From Tuberibacillus sp. Marseille-P3662 (GTDB lineage: Bacteria > Bacillota > Bacilli > Bacillales > Sporolactobacillaceae), in the NCBI RefSeq assembly GCF_900178005.1, contig NZ_FXBS01000006.1, positions 620,001-684,000 of the forward strand: a stretch of DNA of 64,000 bases. Direction: 5' to 3'. Each line of letters begins with the position of its first letter. The stretch's first letter is position 1. Below the pieces are notes generated by a model. It saw only the letters and a list, made by a program, of their open reading frames with translations. It did not search any database and was not told the DNA's origin. A program made the translations under genes and the position numbers. Of this stretch, positions 1 through 8,907 are shown one piece after another.

Positions 1-18
1 TTTTTTGGCGTGATTTTG

Positions 19-450
19 ATGAAGCATTTCCTTATTATTAATGGTCCAAATTTGAATAGGCTAGGCAGTCGCGAGCCAGATATTTACGGCCATCACACGT
101 TAGAGGACTTGGATCAACAGCTCAAACAATATGGTCAAAATCAACAATTTAGGGTCACAAGTCGGCAATCCAATCATGAAGGGGATATGATTGACTGGGT
201 GCAACAAGCTGAATCAGACTATGATGGGATTGTTATGAATGCGGGCGCTTTTACCCATTATAGCTATGCGATTCGTGATGCTATCGCTGGTACCGATATA
301 CCAGTGATTGAAGTCCATATATCTAACATACATAAACGCGAATCGTTCCGACATCATTCTGTAATAGCTCCCGTTGTAACTGGACAGATTGTTGGTTTCG
401 GCTTTCAAGGGTATATCCTCGCACTGGATTATTTACGTCGTATGAGCTAA
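19..450 (+). CDS. aroQ: Type II 3-dehydroquinate dehydratase
   Basis: Dehydrates 3-dehydroquinate to 3-dehydroshikimate in the cytosolic shikimate pathway. The 143-aa product has the usual length and the family signatures: NGPNLNRLGSREP near the N-terminus, the catalytic-loop segment SNHEGD, NAGAFTHYSYAIRDA, and EVHISNIHKRESFRHHS with the active-site His and Arg. The ATG at 19 is chosen because MKHFLIINGP aligns with the B. subtilis YqhS start; an in-frame GTG lies at 10. In B. subtilis a Xaa-Pro peptidase gene (yqhT) separates this gene from efp; here efp follows after 26 bp, so that gene is absent. Confidence 0.96.
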   Translation: MKHFLIINGPNLNRLGSREPDIYGHHTLEDLDQQLKQYGQNQQFRVTSRQSNHEGDMIDWVQQAESDYDGIVMNAGAFTHYSYAIRDAIAGTDIPVIEVHISNIHKRESFRHHSVIAPVVTGQIVGFGFQGYILALDYLRRMS

Positions 451-476
451 CTTGTTATTAAGAAGGAGGAATAGAG

Positions 477-1034
477 ATGATTTCAGTTAATGATTTTAAA
501 ACAGGTTTAACGGTTGAAGTTGAGGGAGGCATTTGGTCTGTCGTTGATTTTCAGCATGTTAAGCCTGGAAAAGGCGCCGCTTTTGTCCGCTCAAAACTTA
601 GGAATCTAAGAACAGGCGCCATCCAAGAACGCACATTTCGTGCTGGTGAAAAAATTAACCGTGCTCATATAGAAACCCGGAAAATGCAGTATTTATATGG
701 TAGCGGTAATGTTCACACATTTATGGATCTGGATAATTATGAACAAATAGAATTTGAAGCGTCGCAAATTCAGAATGAGTTAAACTATCTAAAAGAAAAT
801 ATGGAAGTTCAAATTCAAACTTATGAAAATGAAACCATTGGCATTGATTTGCCGAATACGGTTAAATTAAAAGTGACGGAAACTGAGCCAGGACTTAAAG
901 GGGATACTCAGTCTGGCGGTTCCAAGCCCGCAACTTTAGAGACCGGCTATGTTGTCAGCGTTCCGTTATTTGTTAACGAAGGTGACGAACTTGTCATTGA
1001 TACTCGAACGGGAAGTTACACTTCCCGGGCCTAA
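477..1034 (+). CDS. efp: Translation elongation factor P
   Basis: EF-P binds between the ribosomal P and E sites and rescues stalling at polyproline stretches. The 185-aa protein has the three-domain EF-P layout. It begins [10 protein letters not shown], carries the domain I loop VKPGKGAAF with Lys32 at the tip (the residue modified in characterised EF-Ps), and ends with the conserved GD/TRTG segment. A strong site, AAGGAGGA, lies 7 bp before the ATG. It is followed directly by a strong terminator, so aroQ and efp probably end one transcription unit. Confidence 0.97.
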   Translation: MISVNDFKTGLTVEVEGGIWSVVDFQHVKPGKGAAFVRSKLRNLRTGAIQERTFRAGEKINRAHIETRKMQYLYGSGNVHTFMDLDNYEQIEFEASQIQNELNYLKENMEVQIQTYENETIGIDLPNTVKLKVTETEPGLKGDTQSGGSKPATLETGYVVSVPLFVNEGDELVIDTRTGSYTSRA

Positions 1035-1046
1035 AAAATGGCTAAA

Positions 1047-1088
1047 AAAATACCCTTCAAGGTTATAACCTTGAAGGGTATTTTTTTG
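1047..1088 (+). terminator. Rho-independent terminator after efp
   Basis: Perfect 12-bp stem TACCCTTCAAGG / CCTTGAAGGGTA (1051-1062 with 1069-1080) followed by a run of seven T. Confidence 0.93.
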
Positions 1089-1121
1089 TCTAAAATGTGT
1101 CTACAACTAAAGGGTTCATAG

Positions 1122-1150
1122 GCATAACCTGTCCGAGTCTGAATATACAT
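1122..1150 (+). promoter_or_regulatory. Candidate sigma-E promoter of the spoIIIA operon
   Basis: GCATAAC at 1122-1128 and TATACAT at 1144-1150 are separated by 15 bp. This resembles the sigma-E pattern (KMATAWW, then CATACA-T) about 40 bp upstream of spoIIIAA. The B. subtilis spoIIIA operon is known to be sigma-E driven in the mother cell. Assignment is by pattern only. Confidence 0.5.
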
Positions 1151-1190
1151 TTGATATAAGCATTGATTCTCATTTAGAAGGAGTTAAGCT

Positions 1191-2114
1191 ATGGAACGCA
1201 TTATGGCCGTTCTGCCTTCCGACATTAGCCAAGCATTAGGACCTTATATCATGGATGACAAAAGTGACATAGAAGAAATTCGGCTGAGAATCTCCCAACC
1301 TGTGGAAATCATTATGAATCATCGATCGTTCTATCCACGAGAAGATCTCATTTTTAATAAGAAACAGGCGGAGCAATTACTCAGCCGGTTGAGTGAATAT
1401 TCATTGTATACACTAGAAGAGGAATTAAAACGAGGCTACGTCACCATCAAAGGTGGACATCGCGTCGGCCTTGCCGGACGGGTAATAATGGAACATGGAA
1501 AAGTGAAAAGGATTCGCGATATAAGTTCCTTCAATATCCGGGTTGCTCGTCAGACCATTGGTGCCGCTGATCATTTAGTTCCAAAATTATGTTCTGGTGG
1601 TAAGTGGCATAGTGCTCTCTTTATTGGTTCACCACAAGCGGGAAAAACTACGCTTCTTAGGGATTTGGCCCGAATCATTAGTCAAGGACAAGCAGGTATC
1701 CCAGCAAAAAAAGTTGGCGTTGTGGATGAAAGGTCCGAAATTGCGGGGTGCTTAAAGGGCATTCCACAAAATCAATTAGGGCCGCGGGTAGATGTTCTCG
1801 ATGCTTGTCCAAAGGCTGAAGGGATGATGATGCTTATCCGGTCAATGAGTCCAGACGTGCTAATTGTTGATGAAATTGGCCGCCAAGAGGATACGAATGC
1901 CTTGTTGGAAGCACTCAATGCTGGTGTGAGTGTTATGGCGACTGTCCATGGTCAAGATTTTGAAGACATCGCGAAACGACCGTTGATACAACCATTGCTT
2001 CATCACCAGATTTTCACGAGATTCATAGAGTTAAACCGGAGGCAGCGTCCGGGACAAATCAAACAGCTATTAAATGCAGAGGGCAAACCGATTCAAGCTG
2101 TGATGCATCCATGA
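1191..2114 (+). CDS. spoIIIAA: Stage III sporulation protein AA (ATPase)
   Basis: First gene of the eight-gene spoIIIA operon. It encodes the secretion-ATPase-like component of the SpoIIIA-SpoIIQ channel that connects mother cell and forespore during engulfment. The 307-aa protein has a Walker A segment GSPQAGKTTLLRD (about residues 146-158), a Walker B-like LIVDEIG (about 222-228), and the VVDERSEIAG signature. The start at 1191 has an AGAAGGAG site 7 bp upstream. The stop overlaps the spoIIIAB start (ATGATG at 2111), which suggests translational coupling. Confidence 0.97.
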   Translation: MERIMAVLPSDISQALGPYIMDDKSDIEEIRLRISQPVEIIMNHRSFYPREDLIFNKKQAEQLLSRLSEYSLYTLEEELKRGYVTIKGGHRVGLAGRVIMEHGKVKRIRDISSFNIRVARQTIGAADHLVPKLCSGGKWHSALFIGSPQAGKTTLLRDLARIISQGQAGIPAKKVGVVDERSEIAGCLKGIPQNQLGPRVDVLDACPKAEGMMMLIRSMSPDVLIVDEIGRQEDTNALLEALNAGVSVMATVHGQDFEDIAKRPLIQPLLHHQIFTRFIELNRRQRPGQIKQLLNAEGKPIQAVMHP

Positions 2115-2629
2115 TGCTAAAATTTTTGGGTGCGCTCATCATCATTGGCACAACAAGCGGAATTGGTTGGATATTAGCTAAGCAATACAGCGATCGGCCC
2201 AGACAGCTTAGACAAATTCGTACAGCCTTACAGTCTCTTGAATCAGAAATTGTTTATAGTTTAACACCGATTAGTGAAGCAGCTGGGACCATTGCCAAAC
2301 AGCTTCCCTCTCCTGTCAAACGTATGTTTGCAAATTTTGCTGAACGGTTGGACGAAGAGCGGTCCACCGCAGAAGATGCCTGGGCCCAAACCCTTGAAGC
2401 CTTTTGGCCACATACAGCTTTAAAAAACACAGAAAAAGAAATTTTACTGCAATTTGGGTCAACTTTGGGAAAACACGATTCTGATAATCAAACGAAACAA
2501 ATCCGCTTAACACTATCACATCTTGAGAGAGAAGAGCAAGAAGCCAAAGATATTCAACTTAAATATGAAAAAATGACCAAAAGTTTGGGGTTTTTATCGG
2601 GCGTTTTATTGGTGCTACTGCTGTTCTAA
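2111..2629 (+). CDS. spoIIIAB: Stage III sporulation protein AB
   Basis: The 172-aa membrane protein has an N-terminal membrane helix (about residues 3-22), a helical GspF-like cytosolic region, and a second hydrophobic C-terminal segment (FLSGVLLVLLLF). Size and layout match B. subtilis SpoIIIAB, which resembles type II secretion platform proteins. It overlaps spoIIIAA by 4 bp; an in-frame ATG at 2114 is an alternative start. It forms part of the mother-cell side of the engulfment-stage channel. Confidence 0.94.
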   Translation: MMLKFLGALIIIGTTSGIGWILAKQYSDRPRQLRQIRTALQSLESEIVYSLTPISEAAGTIAKQLPSPVKRMFANFAERLDEERSTAEDAWAQTLEAFWPHTALKNTEKEILLQFGSTLGKHDSDNQTKQIRLTLSHLEREEQEAKDIQLKYEKMTKSLGFLSGVLLVLLLF

Positions 2630-2642
2630 GGAGGGTTCACCC

Positions 2643-2846
2643 ATGTCATTTGATGTTGATACCATCTTCCAGATTGCTGGGATTGGGATTATCATTGCCA
2701 TGATTCAGACCGTTTTAAAGCAAATGGGGAAAGAAGACTGGTCTCAGTGGGTTACGCTTATTGGTTTTATTATCATTTTAGCGATGATCTCAACTTATAT
2801 TGCTGATTTGTTTGAGAAGATTCGCAGAGTATTTCTGTTTCAATGA
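2643..2846 (+). CDS. spoIIIAC: Stage III sporulation protein AC
   Basis: The 67-aa protein has two hydrophobic helices (FQIAGIGIIIAMIQTVLKQMG and the WVTLIGFIIILAMIS region). This matches the about 68-aa SpoIIIAC family. A strong AAGGAGG site precedes the ATG. It is a small membrane component of the SpoIIIA complex, with spoIIIAD downstream encoding a related protein. Confidence 0.95.
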   Translation: MSFDVDTIFQIAGIGIIIAMIQTVLKQMGKEDWSQWVTLIGFIIILAMISTYIADLFEKIRRVFLFQ

Positions 2847-2861
2847 TAGGGGTGACGACCG

Positions 2862-3251
2862 ATTGAAATTCTGCAGATTATAGGACTCGGAATTAGTGCA
2901 ACGTTTTTGGTTATGATCCTCAAAGAGCAAAAGCCATTATTTGCTTTTCTGTTATTGGTCATTTTTGGTGTGACCATCTTATCTTTTTTAGTGGGTAAAA
3001 TAAGTATGGTTATCCGTATGATTGAGCGAATCGCCATCAACGCGGACCTTAACATGGTTTACTTAGAGACAATACTGAAGATTATCGGTATTGCTTATAT
3101 TGCAGAATTTGGGGCCCAAATTACAAAAGACGCTGGTCAAAATGCGATTGCTTCTAAGATTGAGTTAGCTGGTAAGGTGTTGATTTTGGTTATGGCAATT
3201 CCAATTTTAACGTCACTCATTAAAACTGTCATTGGATTAATTCCTGAATAA
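2862..3251 (+). CDS. spoIIIAD: Stage III sporulation protein AD, apparent ATT start
   Basis: Membrane component of the SpoIIIA channel. Conserved core: IRMIERIAINADLNMVYLET and IIGIAYIAEFGAQITKDAGQ, nearly identical to B. subtilis SpoIIIAD (133 aa). The reading frame is open upstream only to a TGA at 2853-2855. No ATG, GTG or TTG restores the conserved N-terminus (I-E-I-L-Q-I-I-G-L-G). The best-placed start is ATT at 2862, 6 bp after the site AGGGGTGA, giving 129 aa. The nearest TTG (2863) is in the wrong frame and stops after six codons. A TTG at 2907 would delete 15 conserved residues. Either an ATT start or a one-base deletion in the sequence explains this. Confidence 0.9.
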   Translation: MEILQIIGLGISATFLVMILKEQKPLFAFLLLVIFGVTILSFLVGKISMVIRMIERIAINADLNMVYLETILKIIGIAYIAEFGAQITKDAGQNAIASKIELAGKVLILVMAIPILTSLIKTVIGLIPE

Positions 3252-3267
3252 ATGGGGCGTGACCTTC

Positions 3268-4449
3268 ATGCGGCTTTGGACAAAAAGGCTGATGGCCATC
3301 GGAGCTATCTCGTTAATTATCATTTTATTAATACCTGAGGAGGTCAGTGCTGAAAATTTGACCGATCAATGGGTGGACGAGCAGTTGAAGAACTTGGATA
3401 CATCGGAGATCAAAGCTTACTGGAATAAAGTCGTGACCCAATACGAGGGTTTCTTGCCTGAAAGTAAAAATATGGACTTAATAGATTTCTTTAAAGCGGA
3501 CAAGCAAGGTCTCATTAAAGACTGGATGTTAGGGTTGGTTCGTTATCTTTTCCATGAGCTGCTTGTTAATGGGAAACTCTTAGGAACATTAATCATTCTC
3601 GCAGTGGTCGCTGTTCTCTTACAAACATTGCAAAATGCTTTTGAGCAACAGGCGGTATCGAAAGTGGCTTATGCTGTTGTCTACATGGTGTTAATTATCT
3701 TGACGTTGAACAGTTTTAGAGTGGCAATTGATTACACAATGGAAGCTGTTAATAGTATGAGTCACTTTTTACTCGCCTTATTGCCAATGGTATTAGCCTT
3801 GATAGCCAGCAGCGGTGGAGTCACATCTGTCGCTTTTTTTCATCCGCTTATTATATTTTTAATTAATGCCAGTGGCTGGTTGATTGGTCAATTTGTTTTA
3901 CCTTTATTGTTTATGTCCGTCCTGCTTCAAATCATAAGTACAATGACCGAGCATTATAAAGTGACGCATTTGGGGAATCTGCTTCGCAATATTGCCCTCG
4001 GTACGCTCGCGGTCTTTTTTGCCATTTTCCTAGGTGTGTTATCTGTTCAAGGGGCTGCGACGGCGATATCCGATGGGATTGTGGTCAAGACAGCTAAATT
4101 TGTGACCGGAAATTTTGTCCCCGTCGTAGGACAAATGTTTACAGATGCTGCAGATACCGTCATCAGTGCATCAATGATTGTCAAAAATACGGTGGGTATT
4201 TTTGGGTTAGTCATTTTATTATTTATCGTCGCGTTCCCGGCTATTAAGGTATTTTCGTTAGCCCTGATCTATAATCTCGCTGCTGCCATTTTACAACCTC
4301 TTGGTGGTGGCCCAGTTATTGAGAGTCTGTCAATTATCGGCAAAAGTATGCTATTTATTTTTGCAGCTCTAGCGATTGTATCTATCATGTTCTTTCTCGC
4401 CATCACAATCATTATCGCATCCGGCAATCTATCAATTATGGTTCGTTAG
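3268..4449 (+). CDS. spoIIIAE: Stage III sporulation protein AE
   Basis: A 393-aa polytopic membrane protein with an N-terminal signal-like helix (MRLWTKRLMAIGAISLIIIL then an SAEN junction) and about seven further hydrophobic segments. This matches the SpoIIIAE family, the putative permease of the SpoIIIA complex. ATG 3268 is chosen over an in-frame GTG at 3259 because the GGGGCGTGA site sits 5 bp before it and the N-terminus then matches the family. It lies 16 bp after spoIIIAD and 11 bp before spoIIIAF. Confidence 0.94.
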   Translation: MRLWTKRLMAIGAISLIIILLIPEEVSAENLTDQWVDEQLKNLDTSEIKAYWNKVVTQYEGFLPESKNMDLIDFFKADKQGLIKDWMLGLVRYLFHELLVNGKLLGTLIILAVVAVLLQTLQNAFEQQAVSKVAYAVVYMVLIILTLNSFRVAIDYTMEAVNSMSHFLLALLPMVLALIASSGGVTSVAFFHPLIIFLINASGWLIGQFVLPLLFMSVLLQIISTMTEHYKVTHLGNLLRNIALGTLAVFFAIFLGVLSVQGAATAISDGIVVKTAKFVTGNFVPVVGQMFTDAADTVISASMIVKNTVGIFGLVILLFIVAFPAIKVFSLALIYNLAAAILQPLGGGPVIESLSIIGKSMLFIFAALAIVSIMFFLAITIIIASGNLSIMVR

Positions 4450-4460
4450 GAGGTCTTGAT

Positions 4461-5123
4461 TTGGATGTACTATATCAATGGATAACCGAAATCGTCCTTT
4501 TAATTCTTTTGGCGATAGTATTAGAGTTGTTACTGCCGAATAATGCATTTCAGAAATACGTCAAGATGGTTGTGTCATTAATTATCGTTTTGGCACTGCT
4601 CAGTCCGATTATGAAACTATTTGAGATTCAGCCAAGCGAAATTATTGACGAAATGGCGAAGACTAAAGAGACATCAGAGATACAGGAATCAATAAAAATG
4701 AAAAAAAGAGTAATAGAATCAGAACAAGCTGAATATACTCAGAATCAAACGGCTGTCCAAATGAAGCAATACGTTCAGGAGGAGTTGATACAAGATTATG
4801 GTTTAGCAATTACAAATATTGATCTGCAAATCTCTGAAAAAAAGCAACAAAATGGGCAACAACCGGTTGAACATGCCACTGTATATGTCAAGGAAGCAGA
4901 CACGAGAGAGCAATCGGACCAAATGAATGCTGTTGATCCTGTTGATCATATCCAAGTGTCAACAAAGAAAGAGACATCGTCAAAAGACGGTCAAGCTTCT
5001 GATAAACAAGATCGGCAAAGCAAGGAAGAGGCTTCAAGGTTTATCGCTAAAAAATGGGAAATGGATGCTGATCAAGTGACTGTTTATATGGAAGGAGGCG
5101 AATCTGCGGATGACACCGGGTGA
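4461..5123 (+). CDS. spoIIIAF: Stage III sporulation protein AF
   Basis: The 220-aa protein starts with two transmembrane helices (about residues 8-25 and 33-52), followed by a soluble ring-building-motif type domain on the intermembrane side. The insert at about residues 140-190 is rich in Lys, Gln, Asp and Ser. The start is TTG at 4461, 4 bp after TAGGAGGTC; an ATG at 4465 is out of frame. It overlaps spoIIIAG by 14 bp. Confidence 0.93.
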   Translation: MDVLYQWITEIVLLILLAIVLELLLPNNAFQKYVKMVVSLIIVLALLSPIMKLFEIQPSEIIDEMAKTKETSEIQESIKMKKRVIESEQAEYTQNQTAVQMKQYVQEELIQDYGLAITNIDLQISEKKQQNGQQPVEHATVYVKEADTREQSDQMNAVDPVDHIQVSTKKETSSKDGQASDKQDRQSKEEASRFIAKKWEMDADQVTVYMEGGESADDTG

Positions 5124-5784
5124 TCTCCTTAATAAATTGAAACAAACGTTTTTTGAAGGTCAGAGCGACCAACCCGTCAAAAAGCGATCAAAATTCCAGA
5201 TGTTAATTCTGTTACTAGCCGTTGGGGTCGGGATGATGATCCTTTCAGAATTCTTCACATCTGGAGGGGGCCAAGAGAATTCCGCTGATGTTGTTCCTGT
5301 TAGCCAAACGCCTTCTGACGATCAGGCATCATCGGCGATGAACCATAGCAGTCAATCGAAGGAGAAAGAGTCGATGGAAGCCTACGCCTCGGATTTAGAA
5401 GATCAACTAGAAGATTTCTTGAAAAAAATTCAAGGTGTTTCCGACGTTGATGTCATGGTGTGGTTAGGTAGTTCAAAGAAAAGTATCTACGAAAAAGACG
5501 AGGATTCATCACAACAAAAAACAGTGGAGACAGACAATGATGGCGGTGAGCGAACGATAAAGGAACAGCAAAATAATGGCCAAGTTGTCTTTAAGGATGG
5601 CAAGAATGGCAAACAGCCGATTCTTGTAACGAAGGAAAGTCCGGAAATAAGCGGTGTAGCGGTTGTTGCTGACGGTGCGGATAACAAATTAGTGCGGACG
5701 TGGATCATCAATACTGTGACATCGGTACTTCGAGTACCTTCATATAATGTAGAAGTAACCCCAGGAAAGTCTAAGGAGGAATAA
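5110..5784 (+). CDS. spoIIIAG: Stage III sporulation protein AG
   Basis: The 224-aa product has a single transmembrane helix (about residues 31-45, MLILLLAVGVGMMIL) and an extracytoplasmic domain that forms large oligomeric rings in B. subtilis. Conserved segments include QGVSDVDVMVWLGSS and PEISGVAVVADGADN with a TSVLRVPSYNVEV ending. The start lies inside the end of spoIIIAF with AAGGAGGC upstream. A low-complexity Gln/Asp/Ser-rich linker follows the helix. Confidence 0.95.
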   Translation: MTPGDLLNKLKQTFFEGQSDQPVKKRSKFQMLILLLAVGVGMMILSEFFTSGGGQENSADVVPVSQTPSDDQASSAMNHSSQSKEKESMEAYASDLEDQLEDFLKKIQGVSDVDVMVWLGSSKKSIYEKDEDSSQQKTVETDNDGGERTIKEQQNNGQVVFKDGKNGKQPILVTKESPEISGVAVVADGADNKLVRTWIINTVTSVLRVPSYNVEVTPGKSKEE

Positions 5785-5786
5785 AA

Positions 5787-6314
5787 ATGGTTTTGAAAAA
5801 ACAAACAGTATGGTTATTAACGATGTTGAGTCTAATCGTTGTGCTTTCGGTGTATTATGTAACGACACCTGGAACAGGAGAACAATTGGCAGCTGATGAT
5901 GGGGAAAAACAAACGGAAACAGCTTCAAAAGATGGACAAAGTAATAGCAAAGATGTCACTTCAAGCATCGAAGCTGATTCAGCGTTAGCTGAACTTGAGA
6001 ATCAAAAAGTGGATCGTCGGAACGAACAGGCTCAACAATATCAGAACACCATCACCGGTTCTGATTCAGCCACAAAAGTCAGCGAAGCTAAAGCCAATTT
6101 GGAAACTCTTAAAACAACTGAACGTCAGGAAACATTATTAGAAGATTGGGTCGTTAATCAAGGGTTTTCCGATGCCGTTGTTGACACTCAAGGCCAAAAC
6201 ATAAAAGTCTATGTTAATAGTAAACAATTATCCAAGAAACAAGCCAACTCCATTATGCGTAAGTCAAATGAATATTTGGGATCGGAAAAACTTGTTAAAG
6301 TCGTTCGAAAATAA
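5787..6314 (+). CDS. spoIIIAH: Stage III sporulation protein AH
   Basis: The mother-cell partner of forespore SpoIIQ, forming the intercellular zipper/channel. The 175-aa protein has an N-terminal signal-anchor (WLLTMLSLIVVLSVYYV) and a C-terminal YscJ/FliF-like domain ending KQANSIMRKSNEYLGSEKLV. It is somewhat shorter than the 218-aa B. subtilis protein; the difference lies in the linker. The ATG follows AAGGAGGA by 5 bp. It is the last gene of the operon and a terminator follows. Confidence 0.95.
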   Translation: MVLKKQTVWLLTMLSLIVVLSVYYVTTPGTGEQLAADDGEKQTETASKDGQSNSKDVTSSIEADSALAELENQKVDRRNEQAQQYQNTITGSDSATKVSEAKANLETLKTTERQETLLEDWVVNQGFSDAVVDTQGQNIKVYVNSKQLSKKQANSIMRKSNEYLGSEKLVKVVRK

Positions 6315-6340
6315 GAGCTGTTTCTTAACAGCTCTTTTTT
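6313..6340 (+). terminator. Terminator after spoIIIAH
   Basis: Stem AGAGCTGTT / AACAGCTCT (6314-6322 with 6327-6335), then a T run. Confidence 0.9.
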
Positions 6341-6384
6341 ATCATTAACGGATAAAAGGAATTATCACATAGAGATAAAAGTTA

Positions 6385-6393
6385 TGATATAAT
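6385..6393 (+). promoter_or_regulatory. Extended -10 promoter for accB
   Basis: TGATATAAT at 6385-6393 is an extended -10 element with a perfect TATAAT. The -35 region (TCACAT) is poor, as is common with extended -10 promoters. It sits 45 bp upstream of accB and just after the spoIIIA terminator. Confidence 0.7.
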
Positions 6394-6437
6394 GGACACG
6401 ATATCAGAGCTTAATTGTCAAAAAGGAGTGCTTTGGC

Positions 6438-6941
6438 TTGCTAAAGATCCAGGAAATTCGTGAACTCATCAACCTAATTGATGATTCCTCTATTAATGAA
6501 TTTGAATATGAACACGATGGATCTACCATAAAAATGAAAAAGACTTTGGAAGGGAATGTTGTTCAAGTTCCTTCGCAGCAAATGCCGGTTCAACAACCCA
6601 TACAACAACAAGCTCAAACGGCTGATTTGGGAGCGTCGGTTCAGAGTCAACCCCAAACGCAAAATGAAACCATTGACCAGCAATCAGATGATACGACTCA
6701 TTTACATAAGATTGAATCGCCAATGGTCGGAACATTTTATGCCGCCTCATCACCAGAAGCGGATCCATTTGTTAAAGAAGGCGACAAAGTTTCTGAAGAC
6801 AAGGTTGTCTGTATAATCGAAGCGATGAAGCTTTTTAACGAAATTGAAGCCGAAGTGAAGGGTGAAATCGTTGAAATGCTTGTTGATGATGGCCAATTAG
6901 TTGAATACGGTCAACCGCTATTTTTAGTAAAACCGGAATAA
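6438..6941 (+). CDS. accB: Biotin carboxyl carrier protein of acetyl-CoA carboxylase
   Basis: Carries the biotin that shuttles CO2 from AccC to the AccAD transferase in malonyl-CoA synthesis. The 167-aa protein has an N-terminal helix ([20 protein letters not shown]), a Gln/Pro-rich linker (about residues 42-85), and a biotinyl domain with IEAMKL, in which Lys131 is the biotin site. TTG 6438 is the start because MLKIQEI aligns with B. subtilis AccB and AAAAGGAG lies upstream. It forms an operon with accC 14 bp downstream. Confidence 0.96.
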   Translation: MLKIQEIRELINLIDDSSINEFEYEHDGSTIKMKKTLEGNVVQVPSQQMPVQQPIQQQAQTADLGASVQSQPQTQNETIDQQSDDTTHLHKIESPMVGTFYAASSPEADPFVKEGDKVSEDKVVCIIEAMKLFNEIEAEVKGEIVEMLVDDGQLVEYGQPLFLVKPE

Positions 6942-6955
6942 GGGGTACGTTAGCT

Positions 6956-8311
6956 ATGATAAAACGAGTATTGATTGCTAACCGCGGCGAAATTGCGGTT
7001 CGCATTATCCGGGCCTGCCGAGAATTAGATATTGAGACTGTCGCCATCTATTCTGAGGCTGATCGCGACGCCTTACATGTTCAACTGGCAGATGAAGCTT
7101 ACTGTATTGGTCCTAAGCTATCAAAAGACAGTTATTTGAACTACACTAATATTATGAGTGTCGCAACTCTAACAGGCGTTGATGCTATTCACCCTGGCTA
7201 TGGCTTTTTATCGGAAAACGCCGACTTCGCGGAATTGTGCCAGGAATGCAAGATTACATTCATTGGACCTAGCTCTGAAGCGATTAGTAAGATGGGGGTT
7301 AAAGATGTGGCCCGCAGTACTATGAAGGAGGCTGGGGTTCCCGTTGTCCCTGGATCTGAGGGTGTTGTGTCCTCTGAAGATGAAGCAGTGCGTGTTGCCT
7401 ACGAAATTGGATTCCCGGTTATTATTAAGGCAACAGCTGGTGGTGGTGGTAAAGGTATACGCGTGGCGCGCGATGAGGAATCGCTGCGAAAAGGTGTCAA
7501 TGTTACACAAAAAGAAGCCGAAACAGCTTTTGGTGACCCAGGCGTTTACATCGAAAAGTTCGTTGAAAACTTTCGTCATGTTGAGATTCAAATTTTAGCT
7601 GATAACTTCGGAAATGTGATCCATTTAGGTGAACGAGATTGCACCATTCAACGGCGCTTGCAAAAGCTAGTTGAAGAAACACCATCACCGGCGCTTGATG
7701 ACCATAAGCGTGAAGAAATGGGGATGGCAGCTGTTCGGGCCGCTAAAGCAGTTGACTATTCCGGTGCAGGAACGATTGAGTTTATTTATGACAATGAAGG
7801 TCATTTTTACTTTATGGAAATGAATACACGTATTCAGGTTGAACATCCTGTCACGGAATATGTCACGGGTATTGACTTGATCAAACAACAAATTCGTGTT
7901 GCTAATGGTGAACAGTTGGGCTTTAGTCAGGAAGACGTTACATTTACCGGTTGGGCAATAGAGTGCCGGGTCAATGCTGAAGACCCGTATAAGGACTTCA
8001 TGCCGTCGCCGGGACATGTCAATCTTTACTTGCCGCCTGGTGGACCGGGTGTACGTGTTGATTCTGCTGTCTATCCTGGTTATATGATTCCACCCTATTA
8101 TGATTCGATGGTGGCCAAAGTCATTACTCACGGAAAAACACGGGATGAAGCAGTAGCGAAAATGAAACGGGCTCTGGGAGAATGTGTTGTTGACGGTATC
8201 AAAACAACGATCCCTTTCCATTTACAATTATTTAACCATCCTGTGTTTGTTAGTGGTGATTTTAATACGACATTTCTTGAGAACCACGCAATTATGCAAG
8301 ATGTGGATTAA
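6956..8311 (+). CDS. accC: Biotin carboxylase subunit of acetyl-CoA carboxylase
   Basis: ATP-dependent carboxylation of AccB-biotin. The 451-aa length and order of domains are typical. The N-terminal fold has [17 protein letters not shown]. The ATP-grasp domain carries the Gly-rich loop [13 protein letters not shown] (about residues 159-171), [12 protein letters not shown], and [14 protein letters not shown] (metal/bicarbonate site). A C-terminal domain contains CRVNAEDP. It is co-transcribed with accB and probably with the Asp23 gene 15 bp downstream. Confidence 0.97.
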   Translation: MIKRVLIANRGEIAVRIIRACRELDIETVAIYSEADRDALHVQLADEAYCIGPKLSKDSYLNYTNIMSVATLTGVDAIHPGYGFLSENADFAELCQECKITFIGPSSEAISKMGVKDVARSTMKEAGVPVVPGSEGVVSSEDEAVRVAYEIGFPVIIKATAGGGGKGIRVARDEESLRKGVNVTQKEAETAFGDPGVYIEKFVENFRHVEIQILADNFGNVIHLGERDCTIQRRLQKLVEETPSPALDDHKREEMGMAAVRAAKAVDYSGAGTIEFIYDNEGHFYFMEMNTRIQVEHPVTEYVTGIDLIKQQIRVANGEQLGFSQEDVTFTGWAIECRVNAEDPYKDFMPSPGHVNLYLPPGGPGVRVDSAVYPGYMIPPYYDSMVAKVITHGKTRDEAVAKMKRALGECVVDGIKTTIPFHLQLFNHPVFVSGDFNTTFLENHAIMQDVD

Positions 8312-8326
8312 TATCGGGAGGTGACT

Positions 8327-8764
8327 ATGATGGATGAAAAGAAACAACCGTTAGATTATGAAGTCGATACGCCCATGTTTGAAATGGATGATAATGAGAA
8401 TGACTTAGGAAAAGTGGAGATATCTCCGGAAGTTATCGAAGTCATTGCTGGGATTGCTGCAACGGAAATTGAAGGTGTTGCGGCTATGCATGGCGGTTTC
8501 GCCACCGGTGTTGCTGAGCGCCTTGGTCGGAAGAATCACGGTAAAGGTGTTAAAGTGGATTTAACAGATTCGGGCATCCTTATTGACGTTCAACTCCACA
8601 TGGAATATGGTGTTTCTGTACCGAGAGTCGCTCAGCAAGTTCAAGAAAACATTGAACAGACCCTCAGAACCATGACAGCTCTTGAAGTTCAAGGCATTAA
8701 CATTCATGTGGTTGGAGTTGTTTTTGAACCAAAACCTGACCATGACTATACGGATAACCAGTAA
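8327..8764 (+). CDS. yqhY: Asp23/Gls24 family protein (YqhY-like)
   Basis: The 145-aa acidic protein has the Asp23/Gls24 domain: GKVEISPEVIEVIAGIAATE, EGVAAMHGG, then VDVQLHMEYGVSVP-type strands and a C-terminal VQGINIHVVGVVF. In B. subtilis yqhY sits at the same place after accBC and has been linked genetically to acetyl-CoA carboxylase activity. Its molecular role is not settled. Adjacent ATGs at 8327 and 8330 both fit the GGGAGGTGA site; a GTG at 8321 is within that site. Confidence 0.92.
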   Translation: MMDEKKQPLDYEVDTPMFEMDDNENDLGKVEISPEVIEVIAGIAATEIEGVAAMHGGFATGVAERLGRKNHGKGVKVDLTDSGILIDVQLHMEYGVSVPRVAQQVQENIEQTLRTMTALEVQGINIHVVGVVFEPKPDHDYTDNQ

Positions 8765-8803
8765 AAAATCAAAGGGTTATTTCCCTTTGATTTTTTTATT
8801 TTT
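8764..8803 (+). terminator. Terminator after the Asp23-family gene
   Basis: Stem AAAATCAAAGGG / CCCTTTGATTTT (8765-8776 with 8783-8794) followed by T-rich sequence. Confidence 0.92.
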
Positions 8804-8907
8804 TAACATGGTTGGATAAGCTGATATTAACACAAACAATATCATTAACAGACCCTAACCATTGTGCTATTATCATCATGAGAAGGATAGTGAAAGGACG
8901 TTATTGA

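Noticed and set aside
2863-2883. TTG 2863 as the spoIIIAD start
   Set aside because: It is out of frame with the conserved protein and stops after six codons.
6474-6816. Alternative frames across accB
   Set aside because: They are shadows of the Gln/Pro-rich linker; the accB frame has the biotin motif.
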